A stretch of DNA of 33,967 bases from assembly GCA_036897485.1 (NCBI GenBank), contig JAYMTF010000553.1:1-33967 (forward strand), given 5' to 3'. Below, in pieces: positions 23,024-33,585 of this stretch (position 1 is its first letter; each line of letters begins with the position of its first letter). A program made the translations under genes and the position numbers. Origin of the DNA: Pelargonium nanum. Its lineage: Eukaryota; Streptophyta; Magnoliopsida; Geraniales; Geraniaceae. The notes below the pieces were generated by a model that was not told the origin of the DNA, made no database searches, and was given only the letters and a program-made list of their open reading frames with translations.

Positions 23024-23218
23024 GCGACTTTATATCTCTAGCTATATTATAATATAGAACATGTGTTTCACCTTTGAGACTAATTAATGTTAGGCTTCTC
23101 TTTATTAGTATAAAAAGTGGTGTTTAATACCATTACACTCCTAATGAAACTATTTAGTAATTAGTAAATGACGGAGATGGAGACATAATACAAATTGACT
23201 AAAATGTTAGAACCGAAT
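23024..23218 (+). repeat. AVT flanking repeat, downstream copy of gene B (D1)
   Basis: Related to the copies upstream of B and C through CGACTTTATATCTCTAGCT, GAGACTAATTAATG, GGCTTCTCTTTATTAGTATA and GGAGATGGAGA. It is closer to the copy after gene C, with which it shares TACCATTACACTCC and TTAGAACCGA-like ends. No AVT exon follows it before the upstream copy of gene C, so it may be the promoter of a lost array member or simply a passenger in the duplicated unit. Confidence 0.75.
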
Positions 23219-24182
23219 ATACGGTATATGGTGAGAGTAGGAATGATTGTGGGGCGGGTATAAGGCAGGAAAAACAATTTTGTCTCCACTCCTTCATATA
23301 ACATCTTTTCATATCTCTATCCATTCTCACTTGGAAAGTAAAAATTGTCAATCATTCTCGTTCTCATTCCTTCCGGTTTTAACATGTGAGGAAAATAAAT
23401 CGCCACGAAAATTATAAATAAAAAATGTAAAATCTTCAAAATGCTAAAATTTCTATCCGCAACTTGAATTCACCTTCTTGGTAAAACTTAAACATTGATT
23501 ACACTTACAACACATGACAAAAATTCAATCTCGGTTATAAAACTATATAACAAATGTAGTAAGTATCAGTGACACAAACATAACATATATAGTTAAACAT
23601 AATATTTTGTACAAGCATAAAAATAAAAACTTAACAACTAGTACAAACTCAACATAAATTTTTTAATACAACAAAAAATTACTAAAACATAAGGAATCAC
23701 AATACATTTCTTCATTGTTACTCTCTTTGTATTTGAATCCATGTTATTTGATACAATTTCAGTCATTAAAATTTTCTTTTAATGAAGGTTGAGTGCTTGA
23801 AAATTTTGTGAAACATGACATCAATTGTTGAGACTCTTGAATTTGCCATTGGATTTCTCAAGAGATATTTGCAACTTGCTTGTCAATCTTGATCTATCAA
23901 TATTCTTGAGTAAACAATATATAATTTCTATATTTGTTTTAATTGCAAATTCTAATACTTGCACCAAACAAACAGTGGTTGCAGGGCCGGCCCAAGCAAG
24001 AGGCCCGTAAAGCCCTTGCTTGAGGCCCCCTCATGACCCAAGCCCCCCAAATAATTTTACAGATTCAGGTTTTTTTTTTTTCCGAGAAAAAGTGAAAATT
24101 CCGTTTGTAATATTACATTATTACCCCAGAAAAATGATCTTAGTTTAAAAAAATGATTTTACATTCGCAATCAAATTTGCAT
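23219..24182. other. Spacer between AVT duplication units
   Basis: AT-rich with no gene. A patch at about 23240-23330 with GGGGCGGG and TCTCCACTCC resembles an unclassified dispersed plant repeat, and a hAT-like end is at 23981-24048. Confidence 0.45.
23981..24048. mobile_element. Possible hAT-type element end (degenerate)
   Basis: A GC-rich island in AT-rich DNA begins GCAGGGCCGGCCC, like the CAGGG(C/G)CGG termini of many plant hAT elements. It holds a perfect 8-bp inverted repeat, CAAGCAAG at 23993-24000 and CTTGCTTG at 24015-24022. The opposite terminus and an 8-bp target duplication were not found, so this is a fragment at best. Confidence 0.3.
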
Positions 24183-24421
24183 ACTAAAAAGGACATAATT
24201 AATTTGTTATACACACCACTTTACATCTAGCTAGTTGTATTATAATATATGTAAATCATGCATACATGTGTTTCAGCTTGGAGGCTAATTAAAGTTAGGC
24301 TTCTCTTAATTAGTCTAATTACATGTTGTAAGAAACTCTTGTTTAGCAGTTAGTATATGAATATGATGGAGATGGGGACAGAGTGATTCATGCGGATTTA
24401 GATCCCATAATTGAAGAATAT
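24183..24421 (+). repeat. AVT flanking repeat, upstream copy of gene C (P2)
   Basis: Matches the copy upstream of gene B from ACTAAAAAGGACA through AATTGAAGAATAT, including ATGCGGATTTA. Here the gene start is only about 115 bases further on, and the roughly 550 bases that follow the B copy, including its CACTA MITE, are absent. Confidence 0.8.
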
Positions 24422-24537
24422 ACTCTGTACATGACAGTAGAGTTAATTTGAAGAAACCCTGATCCTAGCTAAAGCCATTCATATATACTTGCAAGACTCT
24501 CTACAGAAATATCCTTCTAAGAATTGCTATGCAATTA

Positions 24538-25969
24538 ATGGTGCCGGATCAATATCTGTCTTCCCTTGACGTGCCTCTCTTGGTTGATCATGTGAAACAC
24601 AAGACACAAGACGTTGAAGCACACACCACTGATACTGATCAAGGCACCACCTCTTTCTTCAATACTTGTTTCAATGGGCTTAGTGCTTTGTCAGGCCAGT
24701 ACTACTAGCTTTCTCATCTCTTCCTCTACATAGTTTCAACATAAATTGATTGGTACACTGACAATTACTTTTTGTATATGCAGGAGTTGGTATACTGTCA
24801 ACCCCTTATGCACTTGCATCTGGAGGATGGTGGAGCTTCATTCTTCTCTTCGTTGTAGCTCTCGTTGCCTTCTACTCGGGCTTGTTAAGATCCCGACATA
24901 AAAACTTATCCCGACATAGGCCAACGCGCATTTGGGAACTTTGGAAGGACTGTGGTGTCAGTGTTTATGTATACAGAGCTATATTTGGTTGCTACTGGTT
25001 TCTTGATCCTGGAAGGGGACAGCTTACATAATCTCTTACCCGATTTCAAGCTCGAGATAGCAGGATTCAGTATTGATGGAAAGCAAAGCTTTATCATCAT
25101 TGTTGGCCTTGTGATCTTGCCCACTGTTTGGTTGGATAACCTCAGCATTCTTGCTTACATTTCTGCCTCTGGTGTTTTAGCTTCTGCTGTCACTCTTGGC
25201 TCAGTTTGGTACGCTGGAGCTTTCGATGGTGTTGGATTTGAGCAGAAGGGAACACCAACACCAACCAACTGGAAAGGAATTCCTACTGCTGTCAGCTTAT
25301 ACGCCTTCTGTTATTGCACCCATCCCGTCTTTCCTACGTTGTACACTTCTATGAGAAACAAACGCCAGTTCCCGAATGTAAGTGTTACATCGCGCGTGTA
25401 TATATGCATTTCTGATTTCTCTATTAGTTACATTATCTTGTTTGTTTCAGGTACTCCTTGTGTGCTTTGTATGGTGTACCATGTTGTATGCTACAATGGC
25501 GGTTTCAGGGTACTTAATGTTTGGATCAAACGTGGAGTCACAAATTACTTTGAACCTTCCAACCGAGAAACTTAGTGCAAAGGTGGCTATATATACGACT
25601 TTGGTGAACCCAATATCAAAATATGCACTGATGGTTACGCCGATAGTGAATGCTGCGAAAACTCGGTTTCCATGTTCCTACAAAAAGAGGAGGTTAAGCA
25701 TCTTAATAGGTAGCAGCTTGGTGGTGAGCACAGTGATTGTTGCTCTGGCTCTTCCCTTCTTTGGGTATCTCATGTCACTGGTTGGGGCGTTTTTGGGTGT
25801 GACAGCTTCAATCATTTTGCCATGTTTGTGCTACTTGAAAATATCAGGAAAATGCAAGCTGGTTGGGATCACTGAATTGGTGATTATTGGGTTTATAATA
25901 TCAGCAAGCATTGCAGTTGTAATCTTTGGTACTTGGGTATCTCTTCAGCAAATTATAGTTAATCTCTAA
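24538..25969 (+). pseudogene. AVT1-type transporter gene C, frameshifted by a 20-bp net deletion
   Basis: The near-identical twin of gene B, with exons 24538-24694, 24784-25377 and 25451-25969. Two defects stand out. Exon 2 lacks a net 20 bases at about 24887 relative to gene B, within the loop that reads IQRCMSADP in B. This shifts the frame and meets a TAA at 25029-25031, leaving about 134 aa. The exon 1 donor is GC (TCAG then GCCAGT) where B has GT; GC donors can work but are weaker. Everything after the deletion is otherwise open in the original frame, including all of exon 3 (519 bases, ending in TAA), so the break is recent or could be an assembly error. An in-frame ATG at 24529 would add three residues. 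Loss of transporter function is inferred from the frameshift. Confidence 0.85.
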
Positions 25970-26363
25970 TTCTCTGTGTAGTTGTGTTAATTTGTTAGGT
26001 AAGGACAGTGAGTATCATATCAAAATGGTACTGTCGATGCTCTGTGTTCTTTTTTCTATGCTGTATTATAATATAGAACATGTGTTTCAGCTATGAGACT
26101 AATTAATGTTAGGCTTCTATTTATTAGTATACAAAGTGATTCTATGCTGTGAACTGGTGTTTCATACCATTACACTCCACTTCCTTAAGAAACTTGTAGT
26201 AATTAGTAAATGATGGAGATGGAGATGGAGATGGAGTGATACATGTGGGTTTAAATGTCAGAACCGATACTTAGATCTCTTGAAAATAAGTACTAAAATT
26301 TACACTATGTATATATACTCAATGTCTCAAGGACTGTACATAATCATGGATCGATGTTGTTGC
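25970..26363. other. Convergent interval between AVT gene C and FTSH6
   Basis: Contains both 3' regions and the fourth copy of the AVT flanking repeat, listed separately. Nothing else is recognised. Confidence 0.5.
26060..26270 (+). repeat. AVT flanking repeat, downstream copy of gene C (D2), with hexamer expansion
   Basis: Shares ATTATAATATAGAACATGTG, GAGACTAATTAATGTTAGG, TACCATTACACTCC and CAGAACCGATA-like ends with the copy after gene B. It contains four tandem GATGGA units at 26212-26236, where the other copies have about two. It is the last trace of the AVT array before the FTSH6 gene on the opposite strand. Confidence 0.75.
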
Positions 26364-28697
26364 TTAGGCATTGATCAATTCCCGCATACTCATTTTGTCC
26401 TTATCATCAACACGAGTTTCAGTAAACTCAGACAAGATTGCTCTAAACTCATCTCCTGTTAGCGTCTCCTTCTCCAAAAGCACATCCACCAGTTTATCAA
26501 TGGCCTCTCTGTTCTTCTTTATATGGTTTTTGGCTACCTCATACGCACTTTGGATTATATCCCGAACCGATGAATCGATATCCTCTGCAAGTTTTTCCGA
26601 CATGGAGTTTCTTGCTAGCATTCTCAGAACTATATCACTGCTTTGAACTGCTGGATCAGTCAATGCCCACGGCCCTATACCCGACATCCCAAACATCGTT
26701 ACCATCTGCAAACAAAACAATATACATTAGTTTTGTGTCAATTCGCATATGCAAATAATAACATTTCAACGTTTATGCCATTCATAAATTGTATATATAC
26801 CTGTCTGGCTATCTGTGTAACTTGTTGCAAGTCTCCTGCTGCACCGGTAGTGATTTCGGGTTCCCCAAAAATCACCTCCTCTGCTGCTCTGCCTCCTAGA
26901 CCACCAACTATTCGAGCAAACAGTTGTTGCTTGGAGATTAGAGCAGGATCTTCACCCGGCAAGAACCATGTTAACCCGCGTGCTTGGCCTCTCGGGACCA
27001 GAGTAACTTTCTGTACTCGATCATGTCCCGGTGTCAATGCCCTGTAAACAAGAAGCAAACAGTTTTAGCTCATAAGGCTAATTCATATTCTCTTGTAATT
27101 GTAGATTTCGAATGAAACTGAGGGGGAACTTACGCGCAAACAGCATGGCCTATTTCATGGTATGCCACTAGAATTTTGTTCTTCCCATCAGTCATCTTGG
27201 TTCCTTCCATTCCTGCCACTATCCTATCAATTGAGTCGTCAATTTCTTTCATTGTGATCTTCTCTTTGCCTCTCCTACCGGCAAGAATGGCAGCTTCGTT
27301 CATGAGGTTTGCAAGGTCGGCGCCACTGAATCCAGGAGTTCTCATGGCAATGACACTAAGAGACACATCCTTGTCCAGCTTCTTGTTTTTGCTATGCACA
27401 TTTAGTATCTCTTCCCTTCCTCTCACATCCGGTAGTCCAACACTAACCTGCACAAATCAATATAATCAACCCCAATTCTGTTCATGCCATGGCCTAGAGA
27501 GGTAGAGAATCATAACCTACCTGTCGATCAAACCTTCCAGGCCTGAGCAGAGCTGAATCAAGAATCTCGGGTCGATTAGTAGCAGCAATGACAATAACCC
27601 CACTGTTTCCACTAAATCCATCCATCTCAGTGAGAAGCTGGTTTAGTGTTTGCTCTCTTTCATCATTGCCTCCACCAATGCCGGTTCCTCTCATCCTCCC
27701 CACCGCATCTATCTCGTCAATGAAGACTAAACAAGGTGAATTGGCCTTAGCCTTGTTGAAAAGATCCCGGACTCTCGAAGCCCCGACACCCACAAACATC
27801 TCAATAAACTCTGAACCAGATAGTGAGAAGAATGGAACCCCTGCCTCTCCGGCTATAGCCTTCGCCAGTAACGTCTTTCCCGTCCCGGGAGGCCCAACCA
27901 GAAGCACCCCCTTTGGGATTCTTGCACCAACTGTCGTAAACTTCTCTGGGGTTTTCAAGAACTCCACTATTTCTTGAAAATCTTGCTTGGCCTCATCTAC
28001 CCCAGCTACATCATCAAATGTGATTCCAGTGTTTGGTTCCATCTGGAACTTAGCTTTGCTCCTAATCATAAATAATATTAGTAGGTACTAAGATAAAACA
28101 GATTAAACCATTTAATTGCATAGTGGCAAGAACCTACCTGCCAAGTCCAAATGGCAAGCCGGGACCTCCTGGGGTGTTTCCAGAAGATGACCTCAACAAT
28201 AAACTGCCAAGCAAAATCAATGGAAAAGCCAAGTTGCTTAACAAATCAAGTATTGCTGATCCCATATTGACCTCCAGAGGGTGAGCCGCAAAATCAACAT
28301 TCTTCTCTTCCAGTTTCCGGAGCAGTTGTTGGGGCAGTCCGGGCAGCTGAATCTTGACCCTCTGAATCTTGTCAAATGCAGGGTTAAAGATCTCGGCGAT
28401 GGCCACAGTGCCATTCTCGAACAAGTCTACCTTCCTGACCACGCCTTCATCCAAGTACTGCAAGAATCTTGAGTATGACATTCTGCTTGAAGCGGACTGT
28501 TGAGGGCTCTCCGGCTCAGCTCTGGCAGTGGCAGGCTTGATAGCACCAGAACAGAGCCCTGATCCTCCTATGAGGCCCAGAGCAGCTCTCCTGCTCAGCT
28601 TCAGGTCTACAGAGGGTGCTCTGTGTTTTTGGATGTGGGTGTCCTGAGATTTGCACAAGGGGAGGTGGGAGAGTGACAGAGATACAGTTTGTGACAT
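26364..28697 (-). CDS. FTSH6: Chloroplast FtsH zinc metalloprotease, FTSH6 type
   Basis: Five exons in transcript order: 28138-28697, 27521-28061, 27134-27447, 26801-27041, 26364-26705; phases agree, giving 665 aa. The N-terminus looks like a bipartite transit peptide, with a twin-arginine stretch ([12 protein letters not shown]) before ATARAEPE. One membrane span follows at about 157-172. The AAA module has Walker A GPPGTGKT (243-250), Walker B VFIDEID (299-305) and the second region of homology through RPGRFDRQ (360-367). The protease part has HEIGH (464-468), with D542 in GAAGDLQQ as the likely third zinc ligand. All key residues are present. FtsH proteases form thylakoid hexamers that degrade membrane proteins; FTSH6 has been linked to LHCII turnover and to HSP21 degradation after heat. 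The subtype call rests on sequence resemblance and its place beside AVT1 and GASA genes. Confidence 0.93.
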
Positions 28698-28712
28698 TTT
28701 TTTGTAATTGGT

Positions 28713-28837
28713 TTCTTGAATGGATCACCTAGTTACTTGGACTTGAAATGGTTAACGTAGGAGAAGAAAAGACGGACTTTACACACAATTGAGAAGAGTA
28801 CAATGAGAAGATGGATGGGATTGAAATTGTATAAATA
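28713..28837 (-). promoter_or_regulatory. FTSH6 core promoter: TATA motif and heat-shock-element-like site
   Basis: On the minus strand TATTTATA (28830-28837) lies about 130 bases upstream of the ATG, a plausible TATA box. Between them, TTCTTGAA at 28713-28720 is a perfect two-unit TTCnnGAA core, as in heat shock elements, but it would fall in the leader and lacks a clear third unit. Heat induction of FTSH6 in other plants makes the match worth noting; it could be chance. Confidence 0.35.
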
Positions 28838-29922
28838 GTTGGAGGCATGAGACAGAAAGGAGGTTACTAGAACTTTGAGCATTTGTAGTTTTGTTCTGGT
28901 TTTTGGGAGGATATAGTGGACTTGCGTACTAGGATTTTGGTCGTGAAGGATCTAGAGAGGTGTTGTGCTGCGTTGGCAGTAGTTTACTATACAATCACTT
29001 CCTGGTTCCTAGTCAAGAAGATCCTGTCCTGTCCCCAACTGTATCTGGTCCACACACTTGGAAAAATGGAACCGATTTTTATTTATCTACACACCTTCTC
29101 TTTTCTGAAGCATATTCCGGAACTATCTATAAGGTTTAACTCATCATTTATTTTTTTTTTTTTTTTGTGGTTTATTAACTTAATTACTTTGTGGTCAGTG
29201 GGCACCACAAATAAATTACTCATTTTTTTATAATAAATATTTGTTTTTATTAGATAATTCATGCATAACTATTTAAAAAAATATACACAATATTTTTATT
29301 TTAATACAAATTACGAGTCATTTTCAATCCTCATGTAAAATAAAAAGCAATCCAAATTTTGTTTGTTTATTTTGTTGAGACAATTTCATTACCCCTTAAT
29401 AGAATGCACATGTTTTAATCATTCAAGTTGAAAATTCAGGAGAAAGATCTCTTGTTATTTTTCTCCTAAACTCTGTTAGTTGTTTTGTTTTAGTTATGGC
29501 CTTTTATAAAAAAAAAAAAGTTGAAAATTCTAATTGCTAACCAATTTTTGTGCTGAAAAAGTATCCTGATGAAACTTCCAAACTTCAATTCATATACCAT
29601 ACCCATAATAATTCTCTCTAATGCAAGACAGTGATCTGGAAGTGAAAAAAAAAAAAAGTATTAGAAATGTAATGTGATTGGCTACTAACTCTAAGCTAAA
29701 TTAATCTTGTTTTATGATATCATATATTTACCCATTCACCAATATGTGGTACACAATCTTCTATTTACCACGTCACTATTAATGTTAAAAATCTATACAG
29801 TAATCGGCTAATCGTACTGTCACTCAAACTAAACACCTCAAAACATGAGATTTTACTTTTTCCTTTCTCTCCCGTTAATTTCCACAAACCCTTCTTCTCT
29901 TTTGATCCAATTCTCTCTACAG
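28838..29922. other. Divergent intergenic region between FTSH6 and the GALT gene
   Basis: AT-rich with several homopolymer runs (T run at about 29150-29166, A runs near 29509 and 29647). It should contain both promoters. No clear GALT TATA box or separate gene was identified. The last 60 or so bases, ending at the donor after 29922, are the likely first non-coding exon of the GALT gene. Confidence 0.5.
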
Positions 29923-30389
29923 GTAATGTTTCTTTACAAGGATGAATTGTAAATTCTGATTTATGACCTGGGTTTCTTGTCATTTCGGAAATGTCAATTT
30001 CTTATGATCTGCTGCATGAATTTTTTTGTTGGTTTCGGCAAATTCTGGGGTATAGCTCAAATCAATTTTGGGATGTTGAAATTAGAAACATTTGTTTCAT
30101 TTGATTTTTTTAGGTTTTATTGCAATCTACTCTCTTTTAAGGCAGTAATAAAAATTTATTTGTAAAGTGACTATTTCTAAGACCTGCCTTAACCAATTTG
30201 GAGGAGAAGAAACCTAATTTTCTTCTGCATTGCTTGCTAATTTCTGCTCCAGTTAATGCCAATACAATTAATTGTCATTTTACAGTTTATGAAATGTTGT
30301 TCTTGCCAATTATTATTATTATTATTTTTTTTACTTTTTTGCAGTCTTGTATTTTGTTATGTATTTTCTCATATTAATGTCCAATGCAG
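29923..30389 (+). other. Likely 5' UTR intron of the GALT gene
   Basis: A strong donor (CTACAG then GTAATG) at 29922/29923 and a good acceptor (TCCAATGCAG then GAATT) at 30389/30390 bracket a T-rich 467-base segment. The ATG at 30481 follows 91 bases later. The pyrimidine-rich, UTR-like sequence before the donor supports a leader intron. Transcript reads are needed. Confidence 0.5.
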
Positions 30390-30480
30390 GAATTTTCATT
30401 CAAAGAAGGCTATTGATGGTTTCTCCATTTCAGGAACACAGACCATTAGCTTTAAATTATTGATGTGAAAGTGGTACAGA

Positions 30481-33365
30481 ATGTTGCAGAGATGGTATGG
30501 AGGTATTTTAGTTGGGTCTTTTTGTGCATTTCTACTTCTAATGTCTGGTTTGGTGAAACAACCGTTTTTGATTGATTCACTTCCAAAACTGACCCCCTTA
30601 AATGCTTCTACTAATTTTGAGCACAAAGAGATTTCATCTGTGGTTAAGAGTTCAGAAACGGATGACTCCGTGATCTCTGCTTATTTAGCACTTACTCGTC
30701 CCATTCTCCAAGTGCTGCAGACATGGACTCACTTGAAACACGTAAGTAACTATTCCAAGGGAATACCTAATGCTGCTGAGGCTGTTAGAGAAGGACGAGC
30801 TGCATGGGAAAACCTTTTGGTTTCCTTTGAAAAGAAACTTCGTGGCGATACAAATGGTAGTTTCATTGATCGGGGAAAGGAGGAACTATGTCCTTACGAT
30901 ATACAAAGAATGAATTGCACTGAGCTTGGCAATGATGCGTATAGGTTGCAAATTCCGTGTGGCCTGATTAAGGGATCTTCCATCACTATTATTGGCATTC
31001 CAAATGACCCTCACGGTAATTTTCGGATTGATTTGACAGGGGAGCCTATTCCAGGGAAGCAACTACCCCCCATTATTTTGGATTACAATGTTTGTCTTCA
31101 TGGTGACAATGTAACTAAGGATCCTGTAATTGTACAAAACACATGGACTGCAACTGATCATTGGGGTGAAGAGAAGCGGTGCCCCCTTCCATCCTACAGT
31201 AGAAATAAGAAAGGTACGTAGTATCATCTTCTATGTCCATCAATTTCTTGAGTCAAAAACTCAACCTTGTGGGTTACATCGCTAGATTTACTTAATGCAT
31301 GTATACCTTGAAGCTTGAAAAAAAATCAAATAGCGAGGTACAATACCTTGCTAATTAGCAAGGGAATTTCGAGCCTAGCTAATTAGCTTCTAGTAGTGAT
31401 AAGCATTTGATGGTATCATTACTAAAAATAAGCAATTGCTTTCTTGAAATGGTCATTTTATGAAGATGAGCTCCATATTATTATTTCATAGTTTGTAAAC
31501 TGTGAAATGAAATGATGAACATGCCAAGGCCATGTTTCTTCTTGAAGAAAAGACAGAGCCTTTGGGTGATATAGGCATAGTAAAATTTCTAACTAAGAAT
31601 ATCTTTTCCGTGTTAATATATTCACATTCTTTTCTTGACTTGCTTAACAGTGGATGATTTTTATCAGTGCAATGAAATGATTGGCAAGAATGATAGCCAG
31701 AAGTTTATGGGTAAAGGGACTACAAATCATTCTAGTATGTGGTTGTCAATGGCACAGAACGGACCAGCGGACGAACCATATTTTCCCTTCAAGCAAGGTT
31801 ATTTGTTTGTTATGACACTTAGGATGGGACAAGAGGGATTTCAAATGACAGTTGATGGAAATCACATAACATCTTTTTCTTATCGTGAAGTAATCTCTCT
31901 CATTCTCCTTTAATTTCTTCGACAGCGTGAGATTAAATGCACTTTAATTTTCTTCCTATTTGTGGCAGAAAGATGGTACTCAATGATTTATGTGATCTGA
32001 ACTTGCTTTCTCTTTTGAACTGTTAAATCCTCAGAATTTGGAGCCATGGCTTGTCCATGAACTGAGAGTATCTGGACAATTGAAGTTAGTTTCTATGCTT
32101 GCCAGTGGGTTACCAACATCAGAGGATTCACAGCGCATTGTTGATTCAGAAGAACTAAAATCTGCTCCCCTTCTACGACAGAAGTCACTGGATCTCTTTA
32201 TTGGTGTCTTCTCTAAGGTGAACCATTTCAAGCGTAGAATGGCTGTTCGAAGGACATGGATGCAGTATCCTGAAGTGAGGACAGGGTCAGTAGCAGTGCG
32301 CTTCTTTGTCAGTTTGGTGAGAATCATATATATGTTTTATACAATGTGACCATTTATTGACAGTTAAATATACCATTCTCTCATTTCAATATATCAAATA
32401 CCCTTAGTTTCTGAAGTATATATGTGAAACAAACCGCTAACACTTTTTATACACGATGCTGCAGCATAAAAATCAGATGGTGAATGAGCAACTCTGGGGT
32501 GAGGTGCAGAGATATGGAGACATTCAGCTGCTGCTTTTTGTCGACTATTACAGTCTTCTAATCTGGAAGACTCTAGCAATCTGCATATTTGGGGTACCCT
32601 CTCATAGTCTCTTACGTTTCTTGAAGTAAGAAATTTGTCACATTGTTGCCTGATTTCGTATTTTGACAGACCAAGGTAGTTTCAGCCAAATATGTCATGA
32701 AGACAGATGACGATGCATTTGTTCGTGTGGATGAACTACTAACATCTCTAAAAAGTCTTAACGCTTCAAGTGGGTTGTATTACGGTCTTATCAGCAATTC
32801 CTCCCGGCCTCAGCGATTTAACGATAGCAAATGGTTTGTCAGCGATAAGGTACACACACATCTCTACTTATTCATTCAATAACAGATGAGTTTATGTAAA
32901 CACGAAACCTGGTACACAAAGGAATGGTCTTTTCTAATAACTTTTTAAACTTTACTAAAGGAATGGTCTTCAGATGTTTTTCCTCCTTGGGCTCATGGCC
33001 CTGGTTACATTGTATCGAATGATATAGCAAAGGCGATTTCCCGACAACACGAAAAAGGTCAGCTAAAGGTATGTATATATGTATGTACCTGTTATAATGG
33101 TAATGGATGCAAATGCAATAAAATTAATGTTCGGGTTTATATGTGGATGCAGATGTTCAAGCTGGAGGATGTGGGAATGGGGATATGGATATCAGAGATG
33201 AGAAATAAGGGTTTGGATGTGAGGTATGTAAATGAAACCAGGATTTGCACTTTGCAATGCAGGAATGGATACATGGTTGCTCACTATCAGACCCCTAGAC
33301 AGATGGTCTGCTTATGGCACATGTTGCAACAAGGAAGAGGCCCGAAATGCTGTTCAGACAGATAA
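30481..33365 (+). CDS. Beta-1,3-galactosyltransferase with galectin domain (GALT1/GALT3 clade)
   Basis: Seven exons, 30481-31213, 31651-31889, 32035-32316, 32465-32593, 32670-32849, 32961-33068 and 33153-33365, all GT-AG and in phase, encode 627 aa. It has type II Golgi enzyme architecture: short basic tail, membrane anchor at about residues 7-24, a stem, a galectin domain at about 170-345 ([17 protein letters not shown] through [20 protein letters not shown]), then a CAZy GT31 domain from about 390 ([20 protein letters not shown]). The metal-binding D474-D475-D476 lies in [13 protein letters not shown], with conserved [12 protein letters not shown] and EDVGMGIW downstream. Family members add galactose to N-glycans (GALT1, Lewis a) or to hydroxyproline of arabinogalactan proteins (GALT2-6). 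The opening MLQRWYGG and overall length fit GALT1/GALT3. Which acceptor it uses cannot be told from sequence. Confidence 0.93.
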
Positions 33366-33585
33366 ATCTATTTGCTGCTAGGGACGGATACAGAAAATTT
33401 ACTCTGAACAAATTTTTTTACCATTTTTTCATTCTATAGACAATCTTATCTTAGTCTGGAAATAAAAATTCAGAAGAGAACATTCATTCAAATATTGAAA
33501 TAGGGACATTATTATTCAATAACATGATATACAAAAACATGCAAGCCCAAATTCAAGAACAAATAAACAAGAAACCAGAATAAGC
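33366..33585. other. Convergent 3' interval between GALT and DMP
   Basis: About 220 AT-rich bases holding the 3' regions of the two convergent genes. No other feature is seen. Confidence 0.5.
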
